Of a stretch of 64,000 nt of DNA, positions 7,809 through 15,969 are shown piece after piece. The notes beneath the pieces were generated by a model, which ran no database searches, was not told the DNA's origin, and worked only from the letters and a program-made list of their open reading frames with translations. Position 1 is the first letter of the stretch. Every line of letters begins with the position of its first letter. The position numbers were made by a program, and so were the translations under genes. Origin of the DNA: Lachnospiraceae bacterium (GTDB lineage Bacteria > Bacillota > Clostridia > Lachnospirales > Lachnospiraceae); assembly GCA_017938315.1 (NCBI GenBank), contig JAGBBV010000006.1:62001-126000 (forward strand), read 5' to 3'.

Positions 7809-8633
7809 ATGGAACAAAGTACAAAGGAAATGAAAAAAAGATTCAAAGGACTGTTGACACTGGTGCTGGTATTTCTGATGATGTTCGGAAACAGTCTGAC
7901 GGTGTTGGCACAAAATTATGTGGTTGAGTATGATAATGATGGTGAACCGTGGCCCAAAACATTTGAGATAGCGGCCGGTGATACGTTGGAGTTGTATTCG
8001 GATTATTTAGGTGATTTTACTTTGAAAATGGATGGAAACGAAATTCCTAACCCCGAATCAATTATGTCAAAGAGCCCCATTGGAGTTGTGTATTATAAAT
8101 ATTCATATAATGCATCCCAAAATTATAGTGTAACAGTATCAAAGGAAATAACCAATTGGACGACTCTTACTGTCACCTTGGTATCTCTCAGTCAGGGAAA
8201 TCAAAATCCACAGCCGGGTACCGGACAGGAAAATACCCATTCCCATGATTTTAACTGGCAGACAGTGATAGAGCCCACCTTAAACTCGGATGGACTATCC
8301 CAGCTAAGGTGTCCCTGCGGCGCAGTAGAGGCATCACAGCCAATATCTGCGGCTACTGCTTATGTGTCTGCGATATGCACTGATCTCAAAGATGCACCCC
8401 AAGGAGCCATCGTTGAGATTAATACGAAGCAGTACAGATGCTATACAGCTAAGATTATGAAATCTCTTAGGGAAAGACCGGATGTGAGCTTAAAGACAAC
8501 CTTCCTTGATATAGACGGAACATGGAAGAGCTTTACCATTCCTGAAGGATGTGCACCGGCAGATGAGGAATTGTTCTACGGATTTACTTATCTGGGTAAT
8601 TTATATGGATGGAATGAAGTACCGGAGGCATAA
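7809..8633 (+). CDS. secreted protein with C-terminal HxHDFxW/CxCG domain, paralogue A
   Basis: A 274-residue secreted protein of unknown function. It has a Sec signal peptide (about 5-35, ending near VLAQ), a variable beta-rich middle, a Pro/Gln linker, and a C-terminal domain of about 125 residues. That domain begins THSHDFNW, carries RCPCGAVE, continues with a QPISAATA stretch, and ends YGFTYLGNLYGW. It matches the C-terminus of the protein at 15093-15884 closely, while the N-terminal halves differ. The His and Cys pattern suggests a metal site. ATG 7809 was chosen over 7797 because TGGAGG lies 6 nt upstream. The stop overlaps the next start (TAATG), implying coupled translation. Confidence 0.75.
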   Translation: MEQSTKEMKKRFKGLLTLVLVFLMMFGNSLTVLAQNYVVEYDNDGEPWPKTFEIAAGDTLELYSDYLGDFTLKMDGNEIPNPESIMSKSPIGVVYYKYSYNASQNYSVTVSKEITNWTTLTVTLVSLSQGNQNPQPGTGQENTHSHDFNWQTVIEPTLNSDGLSQLRCPCGAVEASQPISAATAYVSAICTDLKDAPQGAIVEINTKQYRCYTAKIMKSLRERPDVSLKTTFLDIDGTWKSFTIPEGCAPADEELFYGFTYLGNLYGWNEVPEA

Positions 8634-9988
8634 TGGCAAACAAGAAAGAAAAAACAGATTTTTTTATAATTTTCAAAGAGGCAGCTATAACAGCAGTCAT
8701 AACGGCAGCGATATGCTGCCTTCTGCTTTTTGCGACAGGTCTGATACCCCAAAGCGCCATTAAAGAATCCTGCATCAAAAGTGCAGAGTATTTTAAGGAT
8801 AAAGAACTGTTTGATGACATTATGCCAAACAGGCTGAATACCAGACGTGATAACTATGGGGATATTTTACTGCTTAATACCATGTATCATATTTCAGGGC
8901 AGAATCCCGTCCGCTCCCTGATACAGTCTTTTTATTACAATCCGGAGAACGAAAGTGTCAATATCAGCTTTTATGACAGTGTGATGGAGGATAAGGAGCC
9001 TAATGTAAATTGGTCGAGATATTGGCAGGGAGCTACGGTGCTTGTCCGCCCGCTGTTTGTATGGGTGGGCATTGAGCAGGCGCGTCTGATTATCGGATGG
9101 ATGGTACTGGCATTGATGATAAGCTGTGTGGCGCTTTTGTGGCGTCTTGGCTCAAAAAGTGCAGCGGTAAGCTATCTGCTGGGAAACGGCATTGTACAGG
9201 TGTGGATGTGTTTGTTTTGCATCGAATATGCAATGACCTTCCTGGTAGCAAATGTCATACTTCTTGCAGTACTTTGCTTGTTTCTGAAAAAAGAAAGTGA
9301 AGATAGGATACGAAAAAGGAGCTTATTGCTGATGGCAGTTTCCGGCGTGGTAACCTGTTTTGTGGATTTGCTTACCACGGAAACGCTGACGGTTACCATT
9401 CCACTTTTATTTTTGATGATATTGCTATACGAACAGGGAAAGCTTCGGGGGATAAAAGAGGAAATCCGCTATCTGACAGGCTGTGGCATTAGCTGGTGTT
9501 TATCCTATGTCGGTATGTTTCTTTTTAAATGGTTGCTGGCGGCAATGGTACTTGGCACCGATGCTTTTACGACTGCTTTGGGAGCTGCAGGCAAGCGTTT
9601 GGGTGGAGCGGTTATAACAGGATATGCCGGTGCTGATGAAGCGGTGAATTTTGGAGAGCGTGTTATCGGAATTCTTTACCGGAATCAGGGAAGCTTATTT
9701 CCCTTTAAGGAAAAGATGACAATGGGGGCCTCCCTGTGGCTGTTTTTTGGTGTATGCTTTCTTTGCTTTGCCATTGTATATCTGTTTAGACCAAAGAATT
9801 TGCCTTTTAATATCATTGTTACCTGTCTGCTTTTGGGAGCAGTTCCATATGTAAGATATTTGGTATTACAAAATCATGCTTATATCCACTATTTCTTTAC
9901 CTACCGTGCCCAGATGGTGACAGTGGTAGCAATATTGTACTGCACCTGGCAGTTTGGACTAAAAGGGATAATAATAAGGAAGAAATAG
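8633..9988 (+). CDS. multi-pass membrane protein with RYWxG loop motif, paralogue A
   Basis: A 451-residue membrane protein. One N-terminal membrane segment (about 13-33) is followed by a loop of about 100 residues, probably outside the cell, with RLNTRRDNYGD, MYHIS and SRYWQG motifs. About eight or nine further membrane segments follow, with LQNHAYIHYFFTYRAQMV near the C-terminus. The layout (one segment, large external loop, many segments) recalls GT-C glycosyltransferase-like proteins, but I cannot confirm that fold. Firmicute proteins with a similar RYWHG motif are uncharacterised. CGGAGG ends 4 nt before the ATG, which overlaps the stop of the secreted protein, so the two are made together. 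Paralogue at 15970-17316. Confidence 0.7.
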   Translation: MANKKEKTDFFIIFKEAAITAVITAAICCLLLFATGLIPQSAIKESCIKSAEYFKDKELFDDIMPNRLNTRRDNYGDILLLNTMYHISGQNPVRSLIQSFYYNPENESVNISFYDSVMEDKEPNVNWSRYWQGATVLVRPLFVWVGIEQARLIIGWMVLALMISCVALLWRLGSKSAAVSYLLGNGIVQVWMCLFCIEYAMTFLVANVILLAVLCLFLKKESEDRIRKRSLLLMAVSGVVTCFVDLLTTETLTVTIPLLFLMILLYEQGKLRGIKEEIRYLTGCGISWCLSYVGMFLFKWLLAAMVLGTDAFTTALGAAGKRLGGAVITGYAGADEAVNFGERVIGILYRNQGSLFPFKEKMTMGASLWLFFGVCFLCFAIVYLFRPKNLPFNIIVTCLLLGAVPYVRYLVLQNHAYIHYFFTYRAQMVTVVAILYCTWQFGLKGIIIRKK

Positions 9989-10011
9989 GCATATTGTAAA
10001 TTACTTACAAA

Positions 10012-11961
10012 TTAGTCCGATCCTTTCAGTGGCAGAGTAATTCCCACCCGGAATACAGTTTCTTTTGGATAGATATCCAGATTTCCGCCATGCTGTTCTA
10101 TGATATCTCTCACAGATTCAAGACCGATTCCAAAGCGTTTGGATTTAGTATCCTTACGGGATAGAAAACGGTTATGTTTTTGTTTTACAATGCCATCATA
10201 AGTATTCTCCACTAAGATAAACCATTGTCCGTCTGTTTCATGGGAACTGACTGCTATCGATTTCTCGAATTTGGATTCATTTACCATAGGCATCCGGTTA
10301 CAGGCATCCACTGCATTTTCCAAAAGATTTCCCAAAACTGTGCATAATTCCACATCAGGCAGTATTTGCTGCTGGGGCATACAGAAACGGATATCTATAT
10401 GAATGCCATGTTCCTTAGCACAGAAATAATAATATTGTAACAAAACGTCCACAGCGGTGTTTTCCGAGAATGCACCGGTTATCATACCGGTCTGCGAGGT
10501 AGTATGGGTAGTAAGTGTATTAAGATATTCTTTTAATTCTTCTAAATTCGTATCGGATGCTGATGTATGCTGCAACTGTTCCACGAAACCGGATATCGTA
10601 TACAGATGTTGTCTGAAATCATGAGTTATTTTTCTGCGCTCTTCCAGCTGTCCGCTTAGTTCCTTGTGATATAATTCCTGCATAGCCAGTTGCTTTTGGA
10701 ATTGGTGGTTTTCCTCTTCAAAGGCAAGCTTATTGATATAGGCATTTGTCAAGTCGCGCCAAAGGGTATATCCCATGGCACATATGATAATCAGACTTCC
10801 AAAGTCCATAAACCAACCAAACAGGATTGGCTCATAGATGGGAAGAATGCGGTCCCATATAAATACAACTGCATACGCAATTGCCGCAAAAAACAAAGGC
10901 TTTGATGAACTGTTTAGTCTTTTGAAAGCAGCACCTGCGGTGAGCAGCAAATAAGCGGCAAAAGCCAACTTGTAGATAAACAGACACCGTGAAAATATCT
11001 GCATGACCGGAACAGTCAAATATGCGGAAAACAATCCGTATAACGCAGCCATAAGGCAAAATGTAGCAGAAACAGCAGTAGAAATGCGACGACAGTAATA
11101 GCCTGCATCACAGATTCTGTTATGTAAGATAATTACCAGAAGCATCATTAGATAAATACAAAGCAGTTCCAGAGCATACCATGGGAATATGGGTAATTCC
11201 AGCAGACAATGAATAATGGGGAACAGCGGTGTTATAAACATAAGAAAACATAGAGCAGCAAATAACATAGGGGCTCTCTTTTTCATACGCATGCCAAAGT
11301 ATACATAAAAAAGGGAAAACAGCAGTCCAATCGTACAGGCAATCAGCGTAAATGCCAACCGGATGTGGTGCAGGGATTCCACTTTAGAAAAGCTGCCAAA
11401 AGCAGGTGGATATACTAAGCCACTGTAAAAATGGGAATAGTCACTGACAGCCAAAAGGATATCGGTCTGACCGCAGGAGTCAAAAGCCACCACCTTGGCT
11501 TGTGTGGCCGGTGTATAGGAAGCCGGATGGGGATCGCCTGCAGATGCTATTAACCTGCCGTTAATATACAATTTGTATGCAGAAAAAATTTCCGGCAATT
11601 CCAAAGCATAGGTTTTGGTATCTGACGGCAGATAGATATGCAGTGCATAACTGCCACAGCCATGAGGATTGGTACGTGTACCAAGGCCGTCAAAACGGGT
11701 ACGCTGACCAATGTCATTATATACCATATAATCGCCGGGATAAGTATCCGGAGAAAGTAGTACATCGGGATAAAACTCCCAATCGTTAATGAGAAAGGTA
11801 GGCGCAGATAAATCAGCCTCAGTAACAAACAACTGTCCGTTTCTTGGCTGAAGGTCATTATATGTATACTTGTTATTCCACATATATAAGCTGACACATA
11901 AAAAAGAAGTGGCCAGCAATGTGAGCAGATATGGAATGCATTTTTTTAGGTTAGCAGCCAT
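10012..11961 (-). CDS. sensor histidine kinase, 7TM-DISM type, LytTR partner
   Basis: A 649-residue kinase. An N-terminal membrane segment leads to an extracellular jelly-roll-like domain (about 40-205, with LYINGRLIASAGDP), then seven membrane segments (about 206-410), a coiled coil, and a kinase core. The core has the phospho-acceptor His447 in THDFRQH, the N box LLENAVDAC and a G box GIGLESVRDII. This is the 7TMR-DISM layout with an AgrC/LytS-like core. Its start overlaps the stop of the surface protein upstream, and the LytTR regulator is first in the operon, so the three form one signalling unit. The extracellular fold often binds carbohydrates; the ligand here is unknown. It converges with the membrane protein ending at 9988. 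Confidence 0.88.
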   Translation of the reverse strand: MAANLKKCIPYLLTLLATSFLCVSLYMWNNKYTYNDLQPRNGQLFVTEADLSAPTFLINDWEFYPDVLLSPDTYPGDYMVYNDIGQRTRFDGLGTRTNPHGCGSYALHIYLPSDTKTYALELPEIFSAYKLYINGRLIASAGDPHPASYTPATQAKVVAFDSCGQTDILLAVSDYSHFYSGLVYPPAFGSFSKVESLHHIRLAFTLIACTIGLLFSLFYVYFGMRMKKRAPMLFAALCFLMFITPLFPIIHCLLELPIFPWYALELLCIYLMMLLVIILHNRICDAGYYCRRISTAVSATFCLMAALYGLFSAYLTVPVMQIFSRCLFIYKLAFAAYLLLTAGAAFKRLNSSSKPLFFAAIAYAVVFIWDRILPIYEPILFGWFMDFGSLIIICAMGYTLWRDLTNAYINKLAFEEENHQFQKQLAMQELYHKELSGQLEERRKITHDFRQHLYTISGFVEQLQHTSASDTNLEELKEYLNTLTTHTTSQTGMITGAFSENTAVDVLLQYYYFCAKEHGIHIDIRFCMPQQQILPDVELCTVLGNLLENAVDACNRMPMVNESKFEKSIAVSSHETDGQWFILVENTYDGIVKQKHNRFLSRKDTKSKRFGIGLESVRDIIEQHGGNLDIYPKETVFRVGITLPLKGSD

Positions 11962-13979
11962 CAGCTTCTCCTTTTTTTCTTATATATATAGAGCACGGCA
12001 ACAGCAGAACAAATAACTGCTGCAGCAGAAATCATAATCAAAACAAAAACAGAATAGTCATTGTCTTTGCCGGAAGATGAAACCTCAGTTGCCGTAAGCG
12101 TTTGAACGGAAACGGAAGCCTGTCCCGAAGCTTTGACATCTTTTATATAGAAAGTACCTGTTTCATGGATGGTAAAAGTTACAAGTTTTGTATCCGGATT
12201 ATAATCTCCCGATGCAACTTCCTTGCCGGATTCATTTACTAATATCTGGGTAGTATCCTCCGGTGGCTGATATGGCATGGATATCTGCATAGAAGAAATT
12301 TCGGTAACAGCGACATCATTCTTAAAAATATCAATGGAAAAACCATGATTTTCCAGGGGAAGGATGGTTACAAGTAAGCGGTCAGTGTCACTGATGCCAA
12401 GGGATGTGATTGACTCCCTGGGGATATCAAGCATAATGACCTCAGCAGAAAAACGGGCCGTGCCCAGATTTTCCAGCATAAGGGTTATTTCACTTCCAAG
12501 AAGATAGGGCTCTTCACGCTCAACAAAAGAGGGTTCTTCGCTTTTTTCGAGTGCAGGAGCCTCAACTTCATTTACAGTGTCACTTGCCAAGACATTACTT
12601 TCGGAAATCACTTCCTCTGAAATATCCGCTTTATGGGTGCCATCATCTTCAAGGATTACAGTAACTTCTTTGGCGGGGATAGAAACCATATTATCCGTCA
12701 TAGAACTGCCTGTATAACTGGTGGAACCGGTGGATTCCTCAGAAGAAGCAGAGTCCGCATTTTCATCATCATCGGAATAATCAGGAACAGCAGTGTCTGT
12801 ACTTTCTTGATTTTCTGTATCCTCAGGCAAGTTGCCGTCGGTATCACCGCCGTCACGGTCACCTTCTATATATTTTTCATCAGAGAGCATATTTTCTCCA
12901 TAGGTAAAAGAAGCGATACCGGTCTGTCCGCCTTCGTATTTGACTTGAATCTGATAGGAATTACCTATGGTAAGAAAAAAAGCATAGGAATTGAGAATCA
13001 GTTCACTGGTAGTTACAGAAGCTTCCCAGTCGAGTTCGAGCTCTCTCCATTCACCCTCATTTTCAGACATCCAAACTTGCATGGTACTACATTGTTCATC
13101 AGAGGTAACCCATGGAAAGTAAATACTACTGAATGCGCCAATGTGCGGTACATCCAACCGGGGGTGTCCGGGAGCCTGTACAGATACAGGAATGGAATAG
13201 GTTGGTATGTCCAAATCGTCAGAAAACCGGCAATTAAGAGGCGGTGTAAAAGTGGCGGTAATATAATAGATACCCGCTGTGTCTGTTTTCACAGCCTCAG
13301 CATGATAGATAACGGGAGCAGAATATACATTTCCGGCAGCGTCATAGCAGTCACAAGCCTGCTGAAGAGATACGGTGGATAAAAAATTTCCGACATCAGC
13401 ACCCTGCGCTAAAGCAAAAGTCTTACTAAAATCTTGTTCATTAGAATCTATCCGTGTAATTGTAACCGGTTCCTGGGACTCTGTAACTATGACAGTAAGG
13501 GATAAGGTGGTTATCACACCCTCTCCCCATTGATAGTTTCCAGAGGAAGCATCCGGAAGCCGGATCATACCGGTTATGATATATTCTCCGCAAACAGAGA
13601 CATCTGTCTGGTCCAAATACCATGCAACGGTTAAGTCCATGGCAGAAGAGTTTCCGGCACTGTCTGTGATGAGCGCGTTTACTGTTTCTAAACCATTGTC
13701 ACGGATATAATTAAGCAGTACTTCTGTATCCTGGGAAGTGGCACGCTTTTCGATTTCAACAGGCAAAAGATGAGACAATTCTTCACTGTGCTCAATTCCA
13801 CTTACAGTATAGACAGTGTCAGAAGACATCTCCGAAACTTCTGTTTCCTGCGTTTCGCTTGCTTGCACAGGAAGAACTTTTCCGAATGCCAAAAGAAACA
13901 CTGTGAAAGCGAGCAACAGGCATTTGCCATATGTGGTTGTAGGGATTCCATAATTTATATATTTCATAGGTAAACTCAC
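11961..13979 (-). CDS. membrane-anchored surface protein within the two-component operon
   Basis: A 672-residue surface protein: signal peptide to about residue 40 (ending VQAS), several beta-rich Ig-like segments, a long Asp/Ser/Glu/Thr-rich linker (about 375-435), a further beta domain ending in FTIHETGTFYIKDV, and a single C-terminal membrane segment (about 643-665) followed by KKKRRS. It lacks enzymatic motifs. The gene starts at GTG 13979 overlapping the TGA of the regulator and ends overlapping the start of the kinase. This sandwiched position suggests a co-sensor or ligand-binding accessory for the kinase. An ATG at 13967 is an alternative start; neither has a clear ribosome site, consistent with translational coupling. 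Confidence 0.75.
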   Translation of the reverse strand: MSLPMKYINYGIPTTTYGKCLLLAFTVFLLAFGKVLPVQASETQETEVSEMSSDTVYTVSGIEHSEELSHLLPVEIEKRATSQDTEVLLNYIRDNGLETVNALITDSAGNSSAMDLTVAWYLDQTDVSVCGEYIITGMIRLPDASSGNYQWGEGVITTLSLTVIVTESQEPVTITRIDSNEQDFSKTFALAQGADVGNFLSTVSLQQACDCYDAAGNVYSAPVIYHAEAVKTDTAGIYYITATFTPPLNCRFSDDLDIPTYSIPVSVQAPGHPRLDVPHIGAFSSIYFPWVTSDEQCSTMQVWMSENEGEWRELELDWEASVTTSELILNSYAFFLTIGNSYQIQVKYEGGQTGIASFTYGENMLSDEKYIEGDRDGGDTDGNLPEDTENQESTDTAVPDYSDDDENADSASSEESTGSTSYTGSSMTDNMVSIPAKEVTVILEDDGTHKADISEEVISESNVLASDTVNEVEAPALEKSEEPSFVEREEPYLLGSEITLMLENLGTARFSAEVIMLDIPRESITSLGISDTDRLLVTILPLENHGFSIDIFKNDVAVTEISSMQISMPYQPPEDTTQILVNESGKEVASGDYNPDTKLVTFTIHETGTFYIKDVKASGQASVSVQTLTATEVSSSGKDNDYSVFVLIMISAAAVICSAVAVLYIYKKKRRS

Positions 13980-14686
13980 ATGTTATCAAAAATATAATTG
14001 CGGTAGTGCTGTAATATCTGACGCTTGTTTCGGATGTTGATGGGAAGCCGGTCTCCGTTTTTCACAATGAAAACCGTTTCCTCCTGACGGGTGATATAAT
14101 CCATGTTGATCATAACTCCCTGGATGCACAGCAAAAAACGCCTGTCACCTAAAAGCGGCTTTGTCAGAGTATGAAAAGGACCATTTACAATAAGCTTCTG
14201 ATTCAGCGTCTGAACCAGGGCATTGCGCTTTTGGACCTGTATGTATAATATCGATTCAGTATTTAATCTAAGTTCCTTGCCATCACAAATCACATCCAGA
14301 TACGGGACGTCATATGCCGGTTTCAACCGGCAACGCTCCATAGCTTCTGCAAAGTCATGATCGGCAAAGGGCTTTATCAGATAGTGGCAGGCGTTAACAC
14401 GAAAGCCTTCCAGGCAATGCTCCGTGGATACGGTAAGAAAAATCAGTTTACAGTCCCGATTCCGGCGGCGCAAACATACAGCCGCCTCCATTCCGGTCAT
14501 GCCCTGCAGATAAATATCCATAAAAACTATCTGAAAGGTCAATGTGCTTAGTGCTTCCACAAATTCCTCAGCATTTTCATAAGTATATAAATGATAAGTA
14601 AGCCCAAGCTCTGCCATATACCGGCTCAGGCAGGAAGAGATACGCTCACGGTCCTGCGCAAGGTCTTCTACAATTGCAATGTTCAT
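13976..14686 (-). CDS. LytTR-family response regulator
   Basis: A 236-residue response regulator. Receiver domain at 1-120 with the phospho-acceptor Asp57 in FMDIYL, acidic residues Glu7/Asp8, and KPF near residue 107. The LytTR DNA-binding domain is at about 130-230, with ILYIQVQKRNALV and VMINMDYITR. LytTR proteins activate or repress by binding two direct repeats on one DNA face. GGAGG lies 5 nt before ATG 14686; an in-frame ATG at 14698 overlaps that site. It is first in the operon with the surface protein and kinase. The tandem repeats at 14796-14827 lie about 110 bp upstream and again at 5764-5795, and are its most likely targets. Confidence 0.9.
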   Translation of the reverse strand: MNIAIVEDLAQDRERISSCLSRYMAELGLTYHLYTYENAEEFVEALSTLTFQIVFMDIYLQGMTGMEAAVCLRRRNRDCKLIFLTVSTEHCLEGFRVNACHYLIKPFADHDFAEAMERCRLKPAYDVPYLDVICDGKELRLNTESILYIQVQKRNALVQTLNQKLIVNGPFHTLTKPLLGDRRFLLCIQGVMINMDYITRQEETVFIVKNGDRLPINIRNKRQILQHYRNYIFDNM

Positions 14687-14795
14687 GAAATCCTCCATAA
14701 TAAGGTGTACATTAATGATTGCATATATTGTAACACAAAAACACCTTATAGGAGACCTATATTCTTATTATAATGCAAAAAAAATGATATAAATT

Positions 14796-14863
14796 TGCGG
14801 ATTATGTCAAAAATCTGCGAATTATGCAGAGAATATTGTAAATAATTATGTAATTAATATACT
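14796..14863 (+). promoter_or_regulatory. candidate LytTR operator with promoter, second copy
   Basis: TGCGGATTATGT (14796-14807) and the variant TGCGAATTATGC (14816-14827), 20-bp period. -35 TTGTAA (14836-14841), 16-bp spacer, -10 TATACT (14858-14863). Repeat-to--35 and repeat-to--10 distances equal those at 5764-5831. It drives the paralogous operon at 15093. It also lies upstream of the divergent response-regulator operon, where a minus-strand TATAAT (14767-14772) occurs, so autoregulation is possible. Confidence 0.65.
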
Positions 14864-14910
14864 ATAGACAGTGGCAACTTTCGTTTATTCAAAGAAGAAA
14901 GGGAACTTTT

Positions 14911-15009
14911 ATGTTCTCCTATATGAACACTTATCAGGGGAAAATGCTTGCCATTTACGAATATCAGAAGGGAGGAATTCAACAATTAGGAAGAAAAAAC
15001 GACAATTAG
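14911..15009 (+). CDS. possible 32-residue ORF in the 5' leader
   Basis: The leader from the -10 at 14858 to the start at 15093 is about 220 nt. It contains a small ORF from ATG 14911 to TAG 15007, with GAAAGGGAAC about 7 nt upstream. The predicted peptide (begins MFSYMNTYQGKM, contains QKGGIQQLG) lacks a signal sequence and I do not recognise it. It could be a leader peptide, a small signalling peptide, or chance. The other operon's shorter leader has no equivalent. A longer GTG-initiated frame at 14871-15074 overlaps it and looks less like a gene. Confidence 0.22.
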   Translation: MFSYMNTYQGKMLAIYEYQKGGIQQLGRKNDN

Positions 15010-15092
15010 GCAACAATGCTTGTAAGTTATTGGGCGGTTATAATAACATATGTGAAGAAAAAGTTTTAAGATAAGAGGGAGGAAACCTAAAA

Positions 15093-15884
15093 ATGGAAAA
15101 ATCAGTATTAAAGAAACGATGTAAAGGATGGCTGGCCCTGATGCTGGCAATTACTCTGACTGTTGGAAGCAGCATGACGGTATTGGCAAGAGAAATAGAT
15201 ATGGGAGACAATAATGGTTCTGCATATGAAGGTCAGATTTTGCAGGGTGGTGATACCATTAGATATAAGTTTTATAAAATTGCCCATTTCAGTATTGATG
15301 GAGTATACTATTATGGTGAATCTGTCATAGGGGAACAATATACATGTGTTTATACGCTTCCGGGAGATAGGTCTGTATCATACAGGATAGGCGAAGTGAT
15401 TAAGGTAGGTTATGATGATGTATTAACAATTACTTCATTCCCCACACCGGAAGCACCTTCAGAGGAAGCACCTTCACAGAAAGCACCGGAGCATACACAT
15501 GACTTTCAGTGGGTGACTACGATTGAGCCTACAGAAACAAGTAATGGTCTTTCAGAATATAGATGTAGCTGCGGCTCCGTGGACGGCAGTCAGCCCATCT
15601 CAGCAGCAACGGCCAGTGTGAACAATATCGTAAGCAGTATCAGAAATGTCAAGGATGGCGAAACCATAGTCCTTGAACAGGATAAGATATTCTGCTACAC
15701 TGCTTATATGATGAGTGAACTTGGCAAGAAGCAGAATGCGTCCTTAAAGACTATCTTTACCGATAAGGATGGTGTGAAAAAGAGCTTTACCATTCCTTCC
15801 GGAAATGTACCCGCAGACGGAGAAATGTTTTACGGATTTACTTATCTCGGAAATCTTTACGGATGGGAAGAGGTAGAGCAGTAA
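15093..15884 (+). CDS. secreted protein with C-terminal HxHDFxW/CxCG domain, paralogue B
   Basis: A 263-residue secreted protein with a Sec signal peptide (about 7-31, ending VLAR), a short beta-rich middle, a Pro/Glu/Ala linker with repeated EAPS units, and the same C-terminal domain as the protein at 7809-8633. Shared landmarks are HTHDFQW, CSCGSVDG, the QPISAATA stretch, SLKT, SFTIP and YGFTYLGNLYGW. The differing N-terminal halves suggest different targets with a shared C-terminal module. AGAGGGAGG precedes the ATG. A terminator-like hairpin separates it from the membrane protein downstream, unlike the overlapping arrangement of the other copy. Function unknown. Confidence 0.75.
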   Translation: MEKSVLKKRCKGWLALMLAITLTVGSSMTVLAREIDMGDNNGSAYEGQILQGGDTIRYKFYKIAHFSIDGVYYYGESVIGEQYTCVYTLPGDRSVSYRIGEVIKVGYDDVLTITSFPTPEAPSEEAPSQKAPEHTHDFQWVTTIEPTETSNGLSEYRCSCGSVDGSQPISAATASVNNIVSSIRNVKDGETIVLEQDKIFCYTAYMMSELGKKQNASLKTIFTDKDGVKKSFTIPSGNVPADGEMFYGFTYLGNLYGWEEVEQ

Positions 15885-15909
15885 AGAACAGATGATAAGA
15901 GTAGCAAGG

Positions 15910-15937
15910 AGAGCTTTGAGAAATCAAAGCTCTTTTT
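15910..15937 (+). terminator. intercistronic intrinsic terminator / attenuator
   Basis: A perfect 10-bp stem AGAGCTTTGA (15910-15919) with TCAAAGCTCT (15924-15933), a GAAA tetraloop, then TTTTA. It lies between the secreted protein and membrane protein genes, so the latter would be expressed at a lower level by read-through. Confidence 0.75.
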
Positions 15938-15969
15938 ACACAGAGTACGAAACGAAAGGTAAAATCGTA

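Noticed and set aside
10012..14686. LytTR locus considered as an Agr-type quorum-sensing system
   Set aside because: No AgrB-like protease or AgrD-like propeptide is present, and the kinase has a 7TM-DISM sensor with an extracellular domain rather than the AgrC type.
14871..15074. 67-codon GTG-initiated frame in the leader of the second LytTR operon
   Set aside because: Begins only 8 bp after the -10 box, has no ribosome site, and its composition is not protein-like; the shorter 14911 frame is a slightly better candidate and is listed at low confidence.
15892..15969. Upstream extension of the second multi-pass membrane protein
   Set aside because: The extension would read through a perfect terminator hairpin and has no match in the paralogue; ATG 15970 has a ribosome site.
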